The notes under the pieces are model-generated. The model ran no database searches, was not told the DNA's origin, and saw only the letters and a list, made by a program, of their open reading frames with translations. The position numbers and the translations under genes were made by a program. A stretch of DNA of 64,000 bases from Paracyclopina nana (taxonomy: Eukaryota; Arthropoda; Copepoda; Cyclopoida; Cyclopettidae), in contig JAGUCH010000006.1 of assembly GCA_019096065.1 (NCBI GenBank), positions 5,600,001 to 5,664,000 of the forward strand, in the 5' to 3' direction. Below, piece after piece: positions 22,059-34,000 of the stretch (its first letter is position 1; each line of letters opens with the position of its first letter).

Positions 22059-25000
22059 TCAAAACTCATAATCATATCTAGTTCTGCTGACCAAATCACA
22101 TTTCCTGTTGAATACTTGAGCTCCTTCTCTTATCCATTTGTTAGACACTGAAAAGTGAAAATACAATTGAGTTTTTTTTTTGTAATATTGCATAGGTGCA
22201 AGCTGTCTAATTACCCCATTTGGTTCCATACATAACTGGGCAAGCTCCATGCAATGTCATTTTGTCTGGAGCTCCATTGGGAAAGACGTTATACCAAAAG
22301 ACAGCAGCGCCCTCTGTGGCAGGAACACCAGCTCCAATTCTGGGGAAAACTGTGCGACCTCCTGAAGATGGCTGAGTCAGCTGAAAATGTCAAATTTGCT
22401 CCAATTAGCTCAAATCCATTCTCCTGACATCACAACCTTATGCTCTGTTCATGTAAAGTATTCTGAATGTCCATAAAGGCAAATCAATTTTCTATTGAAC
22501 TTACTAGTTAAACCCAAAACTGAGCAGACAAGTTTAAGGCAATCTGTGGAAAAGCTTTCAATTTTCAATTGTAAGTTTGATGCAATCAATGAATTGGTGC
22601 ATTTTTTATTAGGTACATGAACGGGGCATTAACTGTGTAGGATGGAATTCCTTACATAAAACATCCAAGTGGCAATTCTGTCCCCAACAAAGGTTCCATC
22701 TGGCTTATATATCAGCTGGAAAAATAGACATATTGGCCTGGCTGGAAGTGGAACTAATGCATATTTCTCCAATAACTCACATGATCGGGATCTTTTTCCT
22801 TGAGCACGTAGTCGTGGTGAGGGCTGTAGTGACCTCCATTAATGTAGTTTGCCACCTACAAAAAAATGAAATAAAAAATAAAGAGAGCCCACTTGATTGA
22901 GGCCTATTGATAAATGAAAAGAGATACAAGGCTTCATGAAAGCTATGATGATCTAATTAATCACCATAATGCTGATAATCTACTGAAAAGCCTAATGCAG
23001 TACACACGTTTGCAGCAACGCCCACGTGGTGTGCTGGTTATTGTTGTTTTTGTTTCTGTCATGATCTTCATGAAAAAAGCTCTAACAGCCAAGAAGCCAA
23101 ATTTCGTCATCAAACTTCTCGTTTTTCATGAAGCTAATGACGTCTGCAAAGTTAATTGGTACTCTATAATGGAGCCTTTATGCCTTGTACATTTTTAAGA
23201 ATCATAGAAAATTCACAAAAAAACCACAAAGTGAAAAGGAGAAAAATTGTCTTGTGACTTATGCAGAATGAGTCTTCAGCTCATGTAAAAAATCAGATCG
23301 ACTTCAAGTCAACTTTAAGAAGAGCAACTTTAATTTTTTTTTCAAATTAATGTACGCAAATGGGTTTATTCAAGTACAAAATGTAACTTTTAGCTAAAAT
23401 GTGTGAATAAATCCAGGAGAGTTTAAAAAAACAATGTCTATTTAGATATTCTCATTAGCCCATGATAAAGTTGCTCAGTCCCAAGTTGAACTTGTGGACA
23501 AGGCGTCAGCAGCAGATTCACTTTACTTTTCCTCAATTTTTTTCAGACTTTCAGGCATTTGTCAATTATGAACAGGGCATCAATGAGGGTGTTTTCTAAT
23601 ATTACAGTATTCAAAGTGCTTTTTAATTAGTCAGAGAGTATCAGACATGCAGGAAAGCATGACAGACAACTGGCTTTCCCTTCTCATAATATTTTTACGC
23701 CTTAATAAGAGGCATTTCTTGTAGTCTCCATCGTTTTCCTAGGTAGTTTAGTAGCTTACCTGCAAAAGCTCAGCCTCATCATAGTAAGTGTTGACACTCA
23801 GGCCTGTGATGTGGGCTATCCTATCAGTCATCTTTTTGATGGCAGGGCTGAAAGAATCCTGCAGCCAGCCAGTTTTTGAAGTTCTAGTCATGGAAACTTG
23901 GGAGCCTGGACTATTATTTCCTCCACCTGACATTGCCTGGACTTGAGACCTCATCATCTGTAAGCAGAAATTAATCCAAAGATGACACTCATAATTAGTT
24001 TTCATCACCAGTGGGCCAGCAGCTTTTATCACTTCTGCTCTCTCAAATGGTGAGACTACATCATGGTACATCCAGATATGAGGCTCCTTGTGCATCAATT
24101 CCTCTTTGATAGGCCCCAATTTGTAGTAGGGATCTTGTTTGTCTTGCAAGGAGCATTTCAATTCAGCAACAAAGGTGGCAGGCTGAAAGCACAAATACCC
24201 TTGTGAACTTTAAGCTTTTGAAAAAAATAATTATTTTACCCTGAGCTCCTCTCCTCTGCACAAGGCTGAAAATCTGGGCAAGTCCAAGTCTTCTAATTGC
24301 ACCCTGGGAGAAGTCATGTTTGCCTCAAACTGCTTTCTAATTGCAATGTTCATCCTTTCCCTTTGATCATAAGGGCTCTCCTCATAGACAGGTCTGGGGA
24401 ACAAATCTGGGCCTTTCTCACCATTGAGCACTTTGATATCATGCACCTTGGCAGCATGGTCCAGAAACTGCTGGACTTGCTCTTGCTTCACTGTTCTATT
24501 GCCCTCAGCTCCAGCCATGACCCAGGCCTCTTCAAACCACTCCAGACTTCTGGCCAGCAAGCCTTGAAATTATTTAAAATTGGCACAAAATTAAGCATAC
24601 ATATGGCCCAGTTTGAGCACCTGCATTGAAGCAATGCTTCCCCATGAATAAGCAGTCCTGGGCATTCAAGCCGGCTCGAGTCATCACTCGATCCCTGCCT
24701 ATGCCCAAATCCCCCTGAGATAGATGTCTGATGTCTAATTCATAGATGTCTTGGAGTCGAATCAGAGCCTGTGCAGCTCCATGTAAATCTTCCTCCCTGG
24801 GAATGACTGAGCCCAATTTCTTTTTCTTGAGTGCGAAATCGATTTCGTCCCAATCCAGGGATTTGAGCTCAGTCTCCAGGACTTTCCAGTCCACTGTGAA
24901 ACGTTTCATCATTTTGTAGGCATGAATTGGGTTGGTGGCAATTTTTTCCAGCAGATCTGCGTCAGAGTTGGTGCTCTGCCTTTCCCTCATCACATCATCA

Positions 25001-25727
25001 AATTCCTGCACCAAAAATGGAAGTTTGCTCAGCAAAATTATCAACAGAAATAAAATTCAAGCAGAGCTAGCTCTTAAAATAGCTTTCCTACATCAGAATG
25101 TAAGTAATTCACTGTAATTTCAATTGTCTCGATTTTTGCTAGGTTTTTATTTATGGAGCTCAATTTTAAGAGATTTCATATTTGAGCCTTATTTTAGCAT
25201 TACAGTTGACATTACTTGGTAATTTCTTGGTTAATTTCAAAATACAGAAGTTTTGCCTGATGTATTCTGAGGTTGACAGTTTGAGGAAACTTTTGGCATA
25301 GTCTTTTTTAAATACAGCACTCTGATGATGATGGCAAAAAGATAGCAATGTGTAACCTAATTTTGTTGCAAAACCTTGATTTTGCTTTGCTTTTGCACGA
25401 ATGGCTAATTTGGTGGAACGGAAAAATGGCTCCAACTTTCATTGTTGTTTTCTCCTTTTTTGTTTCGCTACAAAACCATATTTCTCCCATATTTGCCATG
25501 GCATGTCAATGCATCTGCAATTCATTTTCACGTTTTTGTAGTACATATTTTACCTGGAGGTAGGCATTGATTTTTTCCAGCTTCTTTTGTAATTTCGATG
25601 CATATCCATTCATTATGGAGGCCAAATCTCGTTCAAGTTTGAAAACTTCCATCATGTCAGCTGCTGAGCTGTAGACCTCTCCCCGAATGAATGGGATCAA
25701 AATGGCGACGACAAAAAGTGCCCTCAT
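22059..25727 (-). CDS. P4HA: Prolyl 4-hydroxylase subunit alpha (complete, 9 exons)
   Basis: Collagen prolyl 4-hydroxylase alpha chain: a 2-oxoglutarate- and Fe(II)-dependent ER dioxygenase that hydroxylates prolines of procollagen, normally with protein disulfide isomerase as partner. Exons: 25727-25554, 25005-24621, 24562-24240, 24182-24009, 23957-23760, 22855-22781, 22715-22656, 22380-22215, 22147-22059; about 547 residues, the usual length. Residues 1-16 form a signal peptide (MRALFVVAILIPFIRG), followed by the family N-terminal SAADMMEVFKLERDLASI. A peptide-substrate-binding (TPR-like) region spans roughly residues 135-235. The catalytic double-stranded beta-helix shows the iron ligands H-x-D in SPHHDY, the distal His in TLHGACPV, and the 2-oxoglutarate Lys ten residues later in GTKW; the family end SNKWIREGAQVF is in the last exon. 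The start fits because it directly precedes the signal peptide. Intron 4 is only 51 bases and is open in frame. Confidence 0.95.
23215..23600. repeat. Dispersed repeat family, copy 3
   Basis: This copy is collinear with 3795-4200 (shared 'gatcgacttcaagtcaact' and the later 'aagttgaacttgt' block). It also contains 'aaaaggagaaaaattgtcttgtg', whose complement appears at about 29160, and 'gaacagggcat', which recurs at 29226. It lies in the 0.9-kb intron 5 of the prolyl hydroxylase gene. Confidence 0.5.
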
Positions 25728-25867
25728 TTCTGAAATATCCAAAAATCTGTGTAAACATAATGGGCAGACAAACTGGCGCCTTATAATAAATATATTAATG
25801 CCCTGTTCATGTATGAAAAGGTGTGGAAAAAATTGTAATAAAAAAGAGTCGGCTACTGATGATAACT

Positions 25868-26162
25868 TAAAGTGAAGCATTCGACAAGTTCAGCTAGAGA
25901 CCGAGCGGCGTTTTCTTGGGCAAATTCCGCCATTTTTGTTTTCCCAAGAATTATAAATTTTTTCGGTCTTTCGAGTTTCGAATTTTTCACATTTGTTTAA
26001 GCTTTGAGTACGCTAAAAAAGCAAAAATCGTAATTGTTTATTGCTGAGTCTACCTGATTTTTTGCATCAGCTGACGAAACATTTTGCGATTTTTGCAAGA
26101 CATTTTTATACTTAAACGAGTTGTCCGCGCATTTTCTCGGCTACCACGAACAGGGCTTAAGT
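25868..26162. repeat. Dispersed repeat family, copy 4
   Basis: It begins 'gttcagctagagaccgagcg' and ends 'cacgaacagggctta'. The first block is also seen at about 5778-5810 ('aactaaaaaccgagcagcat') and at 18195. The 'acgaacagggc' end recurs at 29225 and, as 'tgaacagggc', at 23570. It sits immediately upstream of the prolyl hydroxylase start and may overlap its promoter. Confidence 0.45.
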
Positions 26163-27935
26163 GGCGCCAATATTGGGTACGATTCATTTATCTGCCAAAT
26201 TGTGCAGGAAAGCATTGGGGAATTCCTTTGGGGAATTAAACGGGAAGTCAGCTGACAGCCAACCATCACTCATTGATTTTACGCTCAATAGTCCAGCAGG
26301 GCCTTTCCTGCTATTGCAAAAGTCAAATAAAATAGTGCTTTTTTCAGCCCACTTCACAATAAGACCCAATAAAGAGTACTGCAGAAATTCTTAGGTTTTA
26401 TAGGCTTTAAAAATTAAAGCCTATAAAAAGTAGTAGCATTACTCTTGATTAACGCAAAAAAAGGTCTTACCCTTTCTGTGGTTTTCGTAGCTAAACTTGG
26501 TTGTGTATTTTTGCAGTGTAATCACATCACTGCTAAATTTTGCTGCATTGTAGTTGTTGCTGTTAGCTCATTTGGTGCAGGTTTGAGACCGTCAAGCGAT
26601 GCGTTCAAAAGAGCATGTAACAGTAGAATTTCAGCTGCTGCTGCTTCTGGCATGACTTCGAGCAAGTAGTGAAATCTTTTACCTGAATGCAGAAGCACCA
26701 CAAACACAATAGGAAAAACTCAAGCACTATTCAAAGTGTTTTTTACCTAAGAACAACATTTTCTATCAAGATTCTGTTTGCATGAATTCTTTTTCATGGG
26801 AATTTCAAGCAGCTTCAAAGCATGAATTTATTTGAATAATTTGCAAAAAAAGTTAGGCAAAATATCACTAAGCCTTAAATGCAGTTGCTTCACTTTTCAC
26901 TTATTATCCTAGTGAGTAAATGACAAAATGCAAGAAGACACACCAATTATGGCTATTCTGGTCAAGCTGCAGTAATTACCAGATGACTGAATGAAAGTAG
27001 ATTGCACAGACAAAAGTAATTAAGATTAAGGTGTGAAGATTGGCCAATCAGCAGTTATAGTCACTTTTGTGTCTGCCTGGACTTCTGGTCCACCATATTT
27101 TCAATAATTTCAAATCTAGGGCTGAAGGGCAAAAATGGAATTTGATATTGTGACCAGTGAAAACTTTCTTCTAATGTATGACAAAAAAGGCAGCTTTGAT
27201 GATGTTTTTCCCAGTATAAACAATCTGTCCAAATTAAGGCTGATGAAGAAGGTGAAAATTGGTTGGATCAAAGAAATTTAATAATAGCAGCAATTATCAT
27301 TACTTGGCTATTGTGACTACAATTTACTTTGAAACGTAATTTTGTATTTGTTCATAAAAATCGGAGGGATTACAACATGTACTTTACATACCTGGTTTTG
27401 CCATATTTGGCCGCTAGGTGCGCTGCGCGTCGCTTTTAATGCTCATGTTCATCTCAAAGTCAAGAGGTTATTTTTTCTGCTGCTGCTGTTATGAAAACAG
27501 CATCAATATTTTTGTCATGTTTCTCTTTCAGCTTGGTTGAGCAGCATTGAAAGCCGATGCATTTCTAATGATGCAATTTGATTTACTGTCAAGATGCCTG
27601 AGAAGAAGAATTTCCCTGCTGTAATAACAACGAACATTTTCTTATACCAGCCACAATCATTGCCATAAAAAAATTACTGTCATGAAAAAAACCATGAAAG
27701 TTTTACGCACTACTTTGCTTGCTTATAAAAGTGCTGCATTCAATTACTTTATTGCATTATTCTTAAAATTATGTGGCTACTCTCATTTTTATTATTGCAC
27801 TTCATATTTTCTGACATAAGGTTGAGTGATTTTTCTTGAGAAAGTTCCGCCGAAAAAATTGGCCTGAATCAGGCCTTTTTGGGCAATTATTGATATTCCG
27901 CGAAAAGAAGGTGAACCAGTTTAATCAAGTGAGAT

Positions 27936-27941
27936 TTTATT
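27936..27941 (-). promoter_or_regulatory. Polyadenylation signal of the chloride-channel gene
   Basis: AATAAA on the minus strand, about 65 bases beyond the channel stop codon at 28005. Confidence 0.55.
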
Positions 27942-28004
27942 GGTGCTCTAAACTCTCTTTAATATAATAGTTAACACTTTTCGTTTAAACAGTGCGTATT
28001 TGCT

Positions 28005-31000
28005 TTAACCACTTCGTGTCAGATAATAGGACCAATACATAACATTGAACCCTAGGAAGGAGAAAGGGAAAACAATCCTGGAGATGACGTCAATCTTCTT
28101 GGCCCCATTTTGCGGAGCTGGTCTAACCAGTCGAGGGACTGGCGGAGGCTCCCTGAAACTCGTTTTCACCGACCCTGTCTGTAGTCGGCCTAACCGGTTT
28201 CGGGGCACTTCAGAGAGCAAAATTTTCTGCTCCTGAGAATGGCGAACAATCATGGAGCCTTCGAGCCTTCGCATAAGAGGATCCTGAAAGAATCCAATTT
28301 AACTGGTCAATTTACGTGTATTATCTATTTATACAGAGCACAGGAATGTAAAGCTGGGAATTCAATAACTGAGGGAGGGTTTAAAATGGGCAAAACCCTA
28401 GTGGAGCTTGACTAGCCCGAGCATGCGGGGTCAGTAATTTCACGAGGGAAATTGCATTACAAGATACAAATAAAAAGTCCCCTTTGTATCCATGCAAGGT
28501 TGAGTGGCCTCATAAGTAAGTAGTACAGCTTTCAAAATCACTGGTGTGTGAACCGAGAGGCAATTTGTACCTTTTGGTAGGTGCTTCCACCTCTGTTTCC
28601 ACCTGCAGAGTATGGAATTTTGCCATTTTCCAAATAAGGCTCAGGCTCTAGAATGGGTCTGTTTATCTTTGCCTCCATGTCAGCATTTGCTTTGGCATCA
28701 GCCCTGGAAGCAAAAAGTGCTAAGCATCAATTGGGTTCAATAGTTGTTGTTGTTGATTGAGGGGACCTTGATGATTACCATAAAAGAATGCTGAGTCCTT
28801 CTTTCTGATTCATTGGTGCATCCTCATAGTAGCTCAGTAGCTTTCTTTTTGATGGGCTTATACACAAATGTAGCAATAGTATGGGAAAACCGTACATGCA
28901 TATCATGTTAAATGGCTACATTTGATGCTTGTCATGCCATTAATTTTTATGAACTGTGCAGAAATGGGATATCCAGGCTCAGCTCCTTCATCTTTTATTG
29001 CTAGACATTCTAAAGTGGAATCTGCTTCATTTTTCGAGCAGCTTTTTCATGGGCCAATTTCAGTCCATCTAAACCAACAATTTTCATACTACATAGCATA
29101 ATTTACTATAAGTCGTTTGTTGCACTGGAAAGTGCGACAAATCATCTTGCGATAGCCACAAGACAATTTTTCTCCTTTTCTTTTGGCGTTATTTGTGCAT
29201 TTTCTCTTAGACGCTGAGGCTTACACGAACAGGGCATAAACTATCCCTAAGCAGGATTTCTTAATTTGTTTAAATCTTGCTTACTAACCTGGCAGCGTAG
29301 TTGACCAGAGCGTACTCCAACAGTGCCAAAAATACAAAAGAGACGCAGAGATTGGTCCAGACATCGATAGCTTTGGTGTAAGCCACTGGAGGTAGAGAAT
29401 TGTTAATCGAAGAGGTTGTCGTGGACATGGCAAGAAGGGTAGTCACTGTCAAAGCAACTCGAGCTGGGGCCTGAAACCAGGGATGACAGGTTAATTCCAT
29501 TACCAGGAATGCATTGCCAGCTCTCTTGACAGTTAATTTGGCTCGCATAAATATTTTTCTATTAGCTTCCTTTTCTGCTGACAGCACGATTTGTGAGCCA
29601 AGACATGATTCCCTTTTATCTTCCAAAAGGTGAGAGGAATCAAAGGTGGAAGCAGCTTTTGGGAGAAGACTGAAATATCCACTACTGCTATATTTAGACC
29701 TCTCTAGTAATTCTGGGTTGTTGTTTTTTGGAAGGTGCCATAATTAATTCATTAGCCACTCTTTTCACTGCAGTTTTTAGTGTCTATGGTCAGCAAGCAT
29801 TTGGGGGATTGGAAAAACCTTTCTTGGCACAGGAGAGTAATCTCCCTTTTTATGCACTGAACACACAGTTCTTTTGTTCATTGGTTTCGTGCATTGCAGC
29901 AAATCTTGCTGGTCCATCAAAGTCTATTATGATGGCTCAACTCAGGATTACTTTGTCAGGCTTTATACTTGGTGCCTTTTATAATGTAAGCAGCCATGAA
30001 AGCCAATTACTCACAGATTTATGGTCGAGCCAAAATGACATCCAGGAAACCATAACAATCATGAGAGTAGGGATATAAATGGTGAGAATGTAATAGGAAA
30101 GTTGTCGTTTAAATGTCATGTCAACTGTGAGGCAGCTGTAGCGGCCTGTAACGAAAAGGATGCAGAAAATGAAGAAGATTATTAAGGTATTCATTTTACC
30201 CGTGACAGTTGTGATGTCACAATTTCCATCAATGTAATCAGCCAACTCAAAGCCTCCAGGTAAAAACAGGTTGGTCACAAATTGAACAGGGTCAGGTAAT
30301 TTCCACGTGTAGATGACATCATCAGTGGTGAAGCCATCTGAAATACAACAGGCAAAAATGTATCCATACTACATCAATTATGTATAGCAAAGTATTTCAG
30401 CTTACAGCTGGCCACCCTAAGGAAGCATATTTGAGTGTCCAGGGGAAATAATTCGAGGCTCATGGGACAAGCAAGCGTAAGTGAGACCCTACAAATTAAA
30501 TTACATCATTACAAGTTAATTATCTGTGTGCTATGTATTCTTGCCTGATACTATAGAGAATATCTCCATTTGGGAAGACTCTTATGTACAGGTTGGGCTG
30601 AATTATTCTGTGAAACTGGCCTTGCTTTTCATTACGAAAAAACGTGTCTGGCATCCAAACTCGACGGGAGTCGGTCATAGTTAAGTATTTGATACGGCCT
30701 GCAACAGGAGGATTACATTGGCATTTTATGCCAATACTTAGCATGTAAAATACAGCTCACCGTCCATGTTATTGAATGCCAATCTGTTGTCATTCCATTG
30801 CTGTCGGAAAGTGATTTGCACACTGTATTCCTGAAATTGAAAGCAAGTTTCTTTGTATCTGAATAAGCAGTATTTTCAGTGGCAAATATTTATTCAGGAT
30901 GTAGTATGGTGAGAATACAGCGCAAACATCATATCTTGTAATAATACTGTATTTCCTAAGAATCATGCTTAATAATCTATCTTGGAAGAAAATAAGCTTT

Positions 31001-34000
31001 TACTTTTTCCTTCGTTTGCCAAAAATAAAAAAGAGAAAAACCTGAGGTAATGTTAATCTTGATGATCATGTATTGTGTGTAGTACTACAATACACAAAAA
31101 ATAGATCTCATCCTTTCCTTATATACTGGAGTAAAAGCATCATCTGTTTTCTTTTCTCCAGCCAATTTCGGCTACTAAAAACCTGCCACCCATTAATAGA
31201 CAAAAGTATCATAACAATGATACGCCATCAAGTGACATTACTGAAGAAATACTTGGGATTTCAAGGTTCACGGTTTACACAACCGTACTACTTTTTTGAG
31301 GCTGAAATATAAAAAGAAGAATCAAAATAATCTCCAGACTTCTCAATTGGAGAGCCAAAAAACTTGCTCCATTGATCTTAATGATTTCTAACAGTTTAGA
31401 AAACTTGTAGCCAACACGAAACTAAAAAAAAGCTAATGCACACAAAAATTGCCCTAAGATCGGTCCTTTTTTTTGTCCTTTTCTTGCTAGACGATGTAAA
31501 CGATCCAAAATTCACTGCACGCTCACATCAAGGGATCTTGTAGCACTGAATTTTGAATCGACTACTCCCTAATCCCAAATGTTTCAACTTTCCGTCCGCT
31601 AGGCGTGCTACTTGCGTTTGTTATTGTTATGTTACTGTTGTGAATGCACTTTTGTGCTGTACAACATTGTACTCAACGTTGGACCAGATGAGAATCTCCC
31701 CGCAAAACACATATTACTTCTCAGCATACAATTGCTTTGACCGCACAAATGAAAAAAGACTAATTACGATGACCAAATTGCTGCTGGTCACTTCACTAAC
31801 ATTGCAGAAAAAGAGCAATATACATAACATGAAGTACATTTATGAGGTCTGGTTCACTTTCGCACTTCGGCAGATACATTGGCAAAGTACCAAAACAAAA
31901 TATCAAGAAACTGAGATATTTTACATTGTAGCAGGATGGCTTTTGGTGCCAACAGATCGATTCAAGGGGAAACTGTGGAAAATGACATGTTCACATACCT
32001 GATATTTGCGAATATCAGCAAATCATTGTACAATATTTCAGTCATGACTAATCAGGTTAACCAGGCCTAAATTAAGATTATCGAAAGATTTTTTTGGAGT
32101 GTCCCATGCAATGACAAGTTAGCAAGTTTCATGTCCTGTTTTCCTTGGCTCAACTTCAATAGTTTGCTCAGCTACAAGCAAAAAGATTCTTGTAATGTTT
32201 TAGTTATATTCCAGTATATTCCGCATTATTCACTCAACATTTCTATTTTCTAGCTAGCTGCTCCATTTCCCTACATAGCTTGCACAATGTATCCGTCAGT
32301 CATTTTACGAGGCCATTATAGTAAGTGAATTACATGAATAGCAGAATCCTTTGAAATAGTAGATTTAGGCCTGGTTTTCTTTTGGTATCATGATAGCTAT
32401 GTTGTGCAATAATTTGCTGATATTTGCAGATATCAGTTGCTTAAATCTGCCATTTTCCACAATTTTTCCATGGAATTGATTTTTGGCGCCAAAAGCCATC
32501 CTTCTATGACATAAAATAACTCATTTATTAAAGATATAAAGTTATTAATTTGCCCAAATATCAAACAATTATGAGCACGTAAAACAGGCGTAATTAATCC
32601 TCAATATGCAGATCGATTGCTCATTTTTCTGCCATGTAAGTGAAACGACCAGCAGCAATTTGGCCATAGTAATTTGTCTTTTTTCGTTTGTGCATCCAAA
32701 GCAATAAAATGATGAGAAGCAAAACGTGAAAAGTGGATTTTGCTTGCTTACCATTTTAACATCATCTATTTTTTCAAAGCTGCGAAAGTAGAGGTTGACA
32801 TTGACGATTGTTGGTCCATCTGAAGAGTTGAGGCCGCTCGGCCTCATGCGGTTATCGTAAACTTCTCTGTCAAGAATTTCATCGAGGATCTTCTTTTCTT
32901 CTTGCCGATAATTCACTATGGCCGATCGGCGGGTTATTTGGTTGAGCAAACTCTGGTGATGAGCATTATTTTCGTGTCGTATTCGGTTTTGAGTAGAACA
33001 AACAAGGCTGCTGCAAAGAGGATTTAAAAATTCTGAATACAGCTTTCCTAATACCAGCAGATACTAAATAGTACAGTTAGAAAAAGATACAAATATCAAA
33101 GCTTTTTGGTGTGCGGAAAGTTTTGCTACCAAAGAAGAAACTTTCCTATACTAATGATAAAAGGTGCAATAAAAAGGTTGGCCTTGCCTCAACAAAAAAG
33201 AGAATACTTTTGCTCTATTTACTCTAGCAGTTGTACAGAACAATTCCCAATAACACAATTTATTATCATTATTGCCATTGAGGTCAGGCAAGTGGCTTAG
33301 TTTTGTGTTGTTGCAACTACACTATCATCATATCTAGCTGTATTCCAAATGTATTGGCATGTTCAAGTGGAATATCATCAGTCAGCTCTCTCATACCTCT
33401 AACGTGTCTCAAAGCACCCAATTGAGTTAGCTTTGATGAAGGCTTATTTAGCTGCTTTCACCTCGGAGCTTTCACTTACTTGGTAATGTAAATGAGGCAG
33501 AGGAGACATTTGAAACAATCCATTGCTCTTGGTTTTGAAATCACAGACCAAATTCCATTGCATTTAACAATTCAAAGCAGTGCATGGCAACAACAACAAC
33601 AACTCTTGAGTAGCGTTCGTGTTTTTACATGTGGTGAAAGCCTCTTCATAATAATCATAACATAGAAGTAGCAGTAGGCAGCAGCAGCAGCAGTTGAAAG
33701 CCAGCAGTTATTATTCCATTGTCAAGAAGTTCCATTGTTTTCACAAAAGTTGGACCAATCAATCTCAGCCCATGCTCAGCACAGCACTGAAGAAGCAAGT
33801 CCTCTCCTTGATGGTGTCAGCTGACAATTGAGCCTTAGAATCTGCGTCCTCGGAGGCCGCTACTAGCCTCTTCAAAGCTTTCTCTCTTGGGAGGTTTTCT
33901 ACTACTACAGCATCACACTTGAGTTGGACGAAAGGCCTACGCACTACACACAGCTTTTGCTGCAACCAATGCAACTGCTATTCAATCTGTACTGCTTCAA

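Larger units (their letters stand above)
25728..28004. other. Intergenic region between the prolyl hydroxylase and chloride-channel genes
   Basis: About 2.3 kb with no supportable gene. It holds the presumed prolyl hydroxylase promoter, a dispersed-repeat copy (25868-26162), a short perfect palindrome GGCCTGAATCAGGCC near 27860-27875, and the 3' flank of the chloride-channel gene. Confidence 0.6.

Noticed and set aside
29728-30078. 116-codon plus-strand open frame
   Set aside because: It overlaps chloride-channel exon 7 (30015-30145) in antisense and shows no family features of its own.
31553-32002. 149-codon plus-strand open frame in the chloride-channel intron
   Set aside because: It coincides with the left arm of the foldback repeat; its 'protein' similarity to the minus-strand frame at 32569-32949 simply reflects the inverted repeat. 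No domain seen.
33765-33974. 69-codon minus-strand frame with a charged segment ([17 protein letters not shown])
   Set aside because: It could be an alternative exon of the chloride channel, but exons 1 and 2 already join in phase without it and it resembles no GluCl segment. Left out.
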